A DNA stretch of 64,000 nt from assembly GCF_000425045.1 (NCBI RefSeq), contig NZ_AULA01000007.1, positions 1-64,000 on the forward strand, read 5' to 3'. How positions within the stretch are numbered: position 1 is the first letter of the stretch; each line of letters starts with the position of its first letter. This document shows positions 62,953 through 64,000 of this stretch, in pieces. Made by a program: the position numbers and the translations under genes. Under the pieces are notes generated by a model. That model was not told the origin of the DNA, did not search any database, and saw nothing but the letters and a program-made list of their open reading frames with translations. This DNA comes from Acidaminococcus intestini DSM 21505 (GTDB taxonomy: Bacteria; Bacillota; Negativicutes; Acidaminococcales; Acidaminococcaceae).

Positions 62953-64000
62953 TTATTCTTCTTTTTCCTTCTTTACGACCGTGCTCCTGATATGCAGTTC
63001 GCGCATCTGTTTTTCGTCGACGATGTTCGGAGCTTGGCTCATGACGTCCACAGCACTCTGCGTCTTCGGGAAAGCAATGACATCACGGATGGACGGACGT
63101 TTCGCCATGAGCATGATGAGACGGTCAAGGCCAAAGGCAAGGCCGCCATGAGGAGGCGCGCCAAATTCGAAGGCATTCAGGAGGAAGCCAAATTTTTCCT
63201 GAGCCTGTTCATCTGTAAGCCCAATGGCTTCAAAGACCTTGTTCTGAACAGTGCGGTCATGGATACGAATGGAACCGCCGCCAATTTCTACGCCGTTAAG
63301 GACCATGTCATAGGCTTTGGCATAGACATGACCTGGATCGGTGAGAAGCTTATCCACATCTTCATCGCAGGGAGACGTAAACGGATGGTGCATAGCGACA
63401 TAACGGTGTTCTTCTTCGCTGTATTCGAACATAGGGAATTTCACAACCCACGTAAAGGCAAGCTTATCGGGATCGATGAGGTTCAGGCGTTTGCCCATTT
63501 CAAGACGAAGGGCCCCCAACGCGGCTGCCACGACAAGGGGATTCTTATCAGCCACAAAGAGCAGGACGTCGCCTTTTTCAGCTTTGCCCGTTTCCAGGAT
63601 GCGCTTCATTTCTTCTTCGCTGAAGAATTTGGCAATCGGGCTCTTGATGGAACCGTCTTCGTTGACAATAATCCAAGCAAGGCCCTTGGCACCATAGATA
63701 CCGACAAAGTCTACAAGGCCGTCGAGTTCACGGCGCGGGATGGCGCTGTAGCCCTTGACGTTGATGGCTTTGACAAGACCGCCTTTTTCGATGATGTCCT
63801 TAAAGACCTTGAACTGGGTCCCTTCAAGGGCTTGGTTCATGTTGACAAGCTTCATGCCAAAGCGCAGGTCCGGCTTATCCGAACCGTACTGATCCATGGC
63901 ATCATCCCAGGTCATGCGGCCGAAAGGAACCTGCAGTTCCTTTCCAAGAGCATTTTTAAAGACATAGGCAATGAGGTTTTCTGTCAGCGTCATAATGTCG
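62953..64000 (-). CDS. aspS: Aspartyl-tRNA synthetase, C-terminal part (runs off the window)
   Basis: The last 349 codons of a bacterial-type AspRS. The frame continues past base 64000, so the N-terminal anticodon-binding domain and class II motifs 1 and 2 are outside the window. Visible here are the GAD insertion domain (about the first 180 residues shown) and the catalytic core with FDHPFTSP-like VAMHHPFTSPCDED, NGVEIGGGSIRIHD and motif 3 GLAFGLDRLIML. The C-terminus is complete. It charges tRNA-Asp (or Asp and Asn in organisms lacking AsnRS). A terminator follows. Confidence 0.96.
   Translation of the reverse strand, partial: DIMTLTENLIAYVFKNALGKELQVPFGRMTWDDAMDQYGSDKPDLRFGMKLVNMNQALEGTQFKVFKDIIEKGGLVKAINVKGYSAIPRRELDGLVDFVGIYGAKGLAWIIVNEDGSIKSPIAKFFSEEEMKRILETGKAEKGDVLLFVADKNPLVVAAALGALRLEMGKRLNLIDPDKLAFTWVVKFPMFEYSEEEHRYVAMHHPFTSPCDEDVDKLLTDPGHVYAKAYDMVLNGVEIGGGSIRIHDRTVQNKVFEAIGLTDEQAQEKFGFLLNAFEFGAPPHGGLAFGLDRLIMLMAKRPSIRDVIAFPKTQSAVDVMSQAPNIVDEKQMRELHIRSTVVKKEKEE

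Overview
The window looks like a chromosome segment of a diderm, strictly anaerobic, amino-acid-fermenting member of the Negativicutes. Acidaminococcus or a close relative is my best guess (inference). The reasons are a clustered crotonyl-CoA/butyrate pathway closely resembling that of Megasphaera and Acidaminococcus, diaminopropionate ammonia-lyase with other amino-acid catabolic genes, an autotransporter that implies an outer membrane, and Firmicutes-like ribosome binding sites. Most genes lie on the minus strand. No rRNA, tRNA or CRISPR array was seen.

Layout. 1-1590: gene-free repeat region with a 215-bp tandem duplication, an older related copy and strong hairpins. 1592-4731: aldehyde dehydrogenase and an M18 aminopeptidase. 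5005-9294: thl-bcd-hbd-crt, the acetyl-CoA to butyryl-CoA route, without etfAB. 9716-17541: amino-acid catabolism block (RidA, M20 amidohydrolase, AGCS symporter, diaminopropionate ammonia-lyase, AraC regulator, N-carbamoyl/allantoate-type amidohydrolase, second AraC regulator). Both divergent promoter regions in this block share a 75-nt gapless conserved sequence. 17799-23190: zinc-ribbon membrane protein, a large orphan protein, endonuclease III, the UPF0210/ACT pair and purC. 23434-33489: small regulators, GNAT enzymes, MFS transporters (one interrupted by an in-frame stop), a decayed radical SAM gene, a UvrA2-like ATPase, a tandem HD protein and a low-molecular-weight phosphatase.

33540-46040 is a visibly GC-richer genomic island. 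One minus-strand, largely overlapping operon encodes an XRE regulator, a PLD/SNF2 helicase, DUF4391, a type III Mod methyltransferase, a DUF1016 (YhcG-like) nuclease and a type III Res subunit. Upstream lie decayed pieces of a DUF2326 ABC-ATPase system, two prophage genes and an IS200/IS605 transposase fragment. I read it as a composite anti-phage/restriction locus acquired from a GC-rich donor. Its AT-rich target-recognition segment and a 36-bp perfect palindrome inside mod are unusual.

46671-55691: a racemase remnant, two flavodoxins and a nitroreductase, a large autotransporter split by two frameshifts (one at a G7 tract), a remnant of a second autotransporter, a nucleosidase, a SIMPL protein, and a thioredoxin/Rrf2 pair. 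55997-64000: housekeeping genes ftsY, smc, pyrR, an rluD-family gene, lspA, a probable 6S RNA and the 3' part of aspS.

All family assignments come from reading the sequence by eye. No database search was run.
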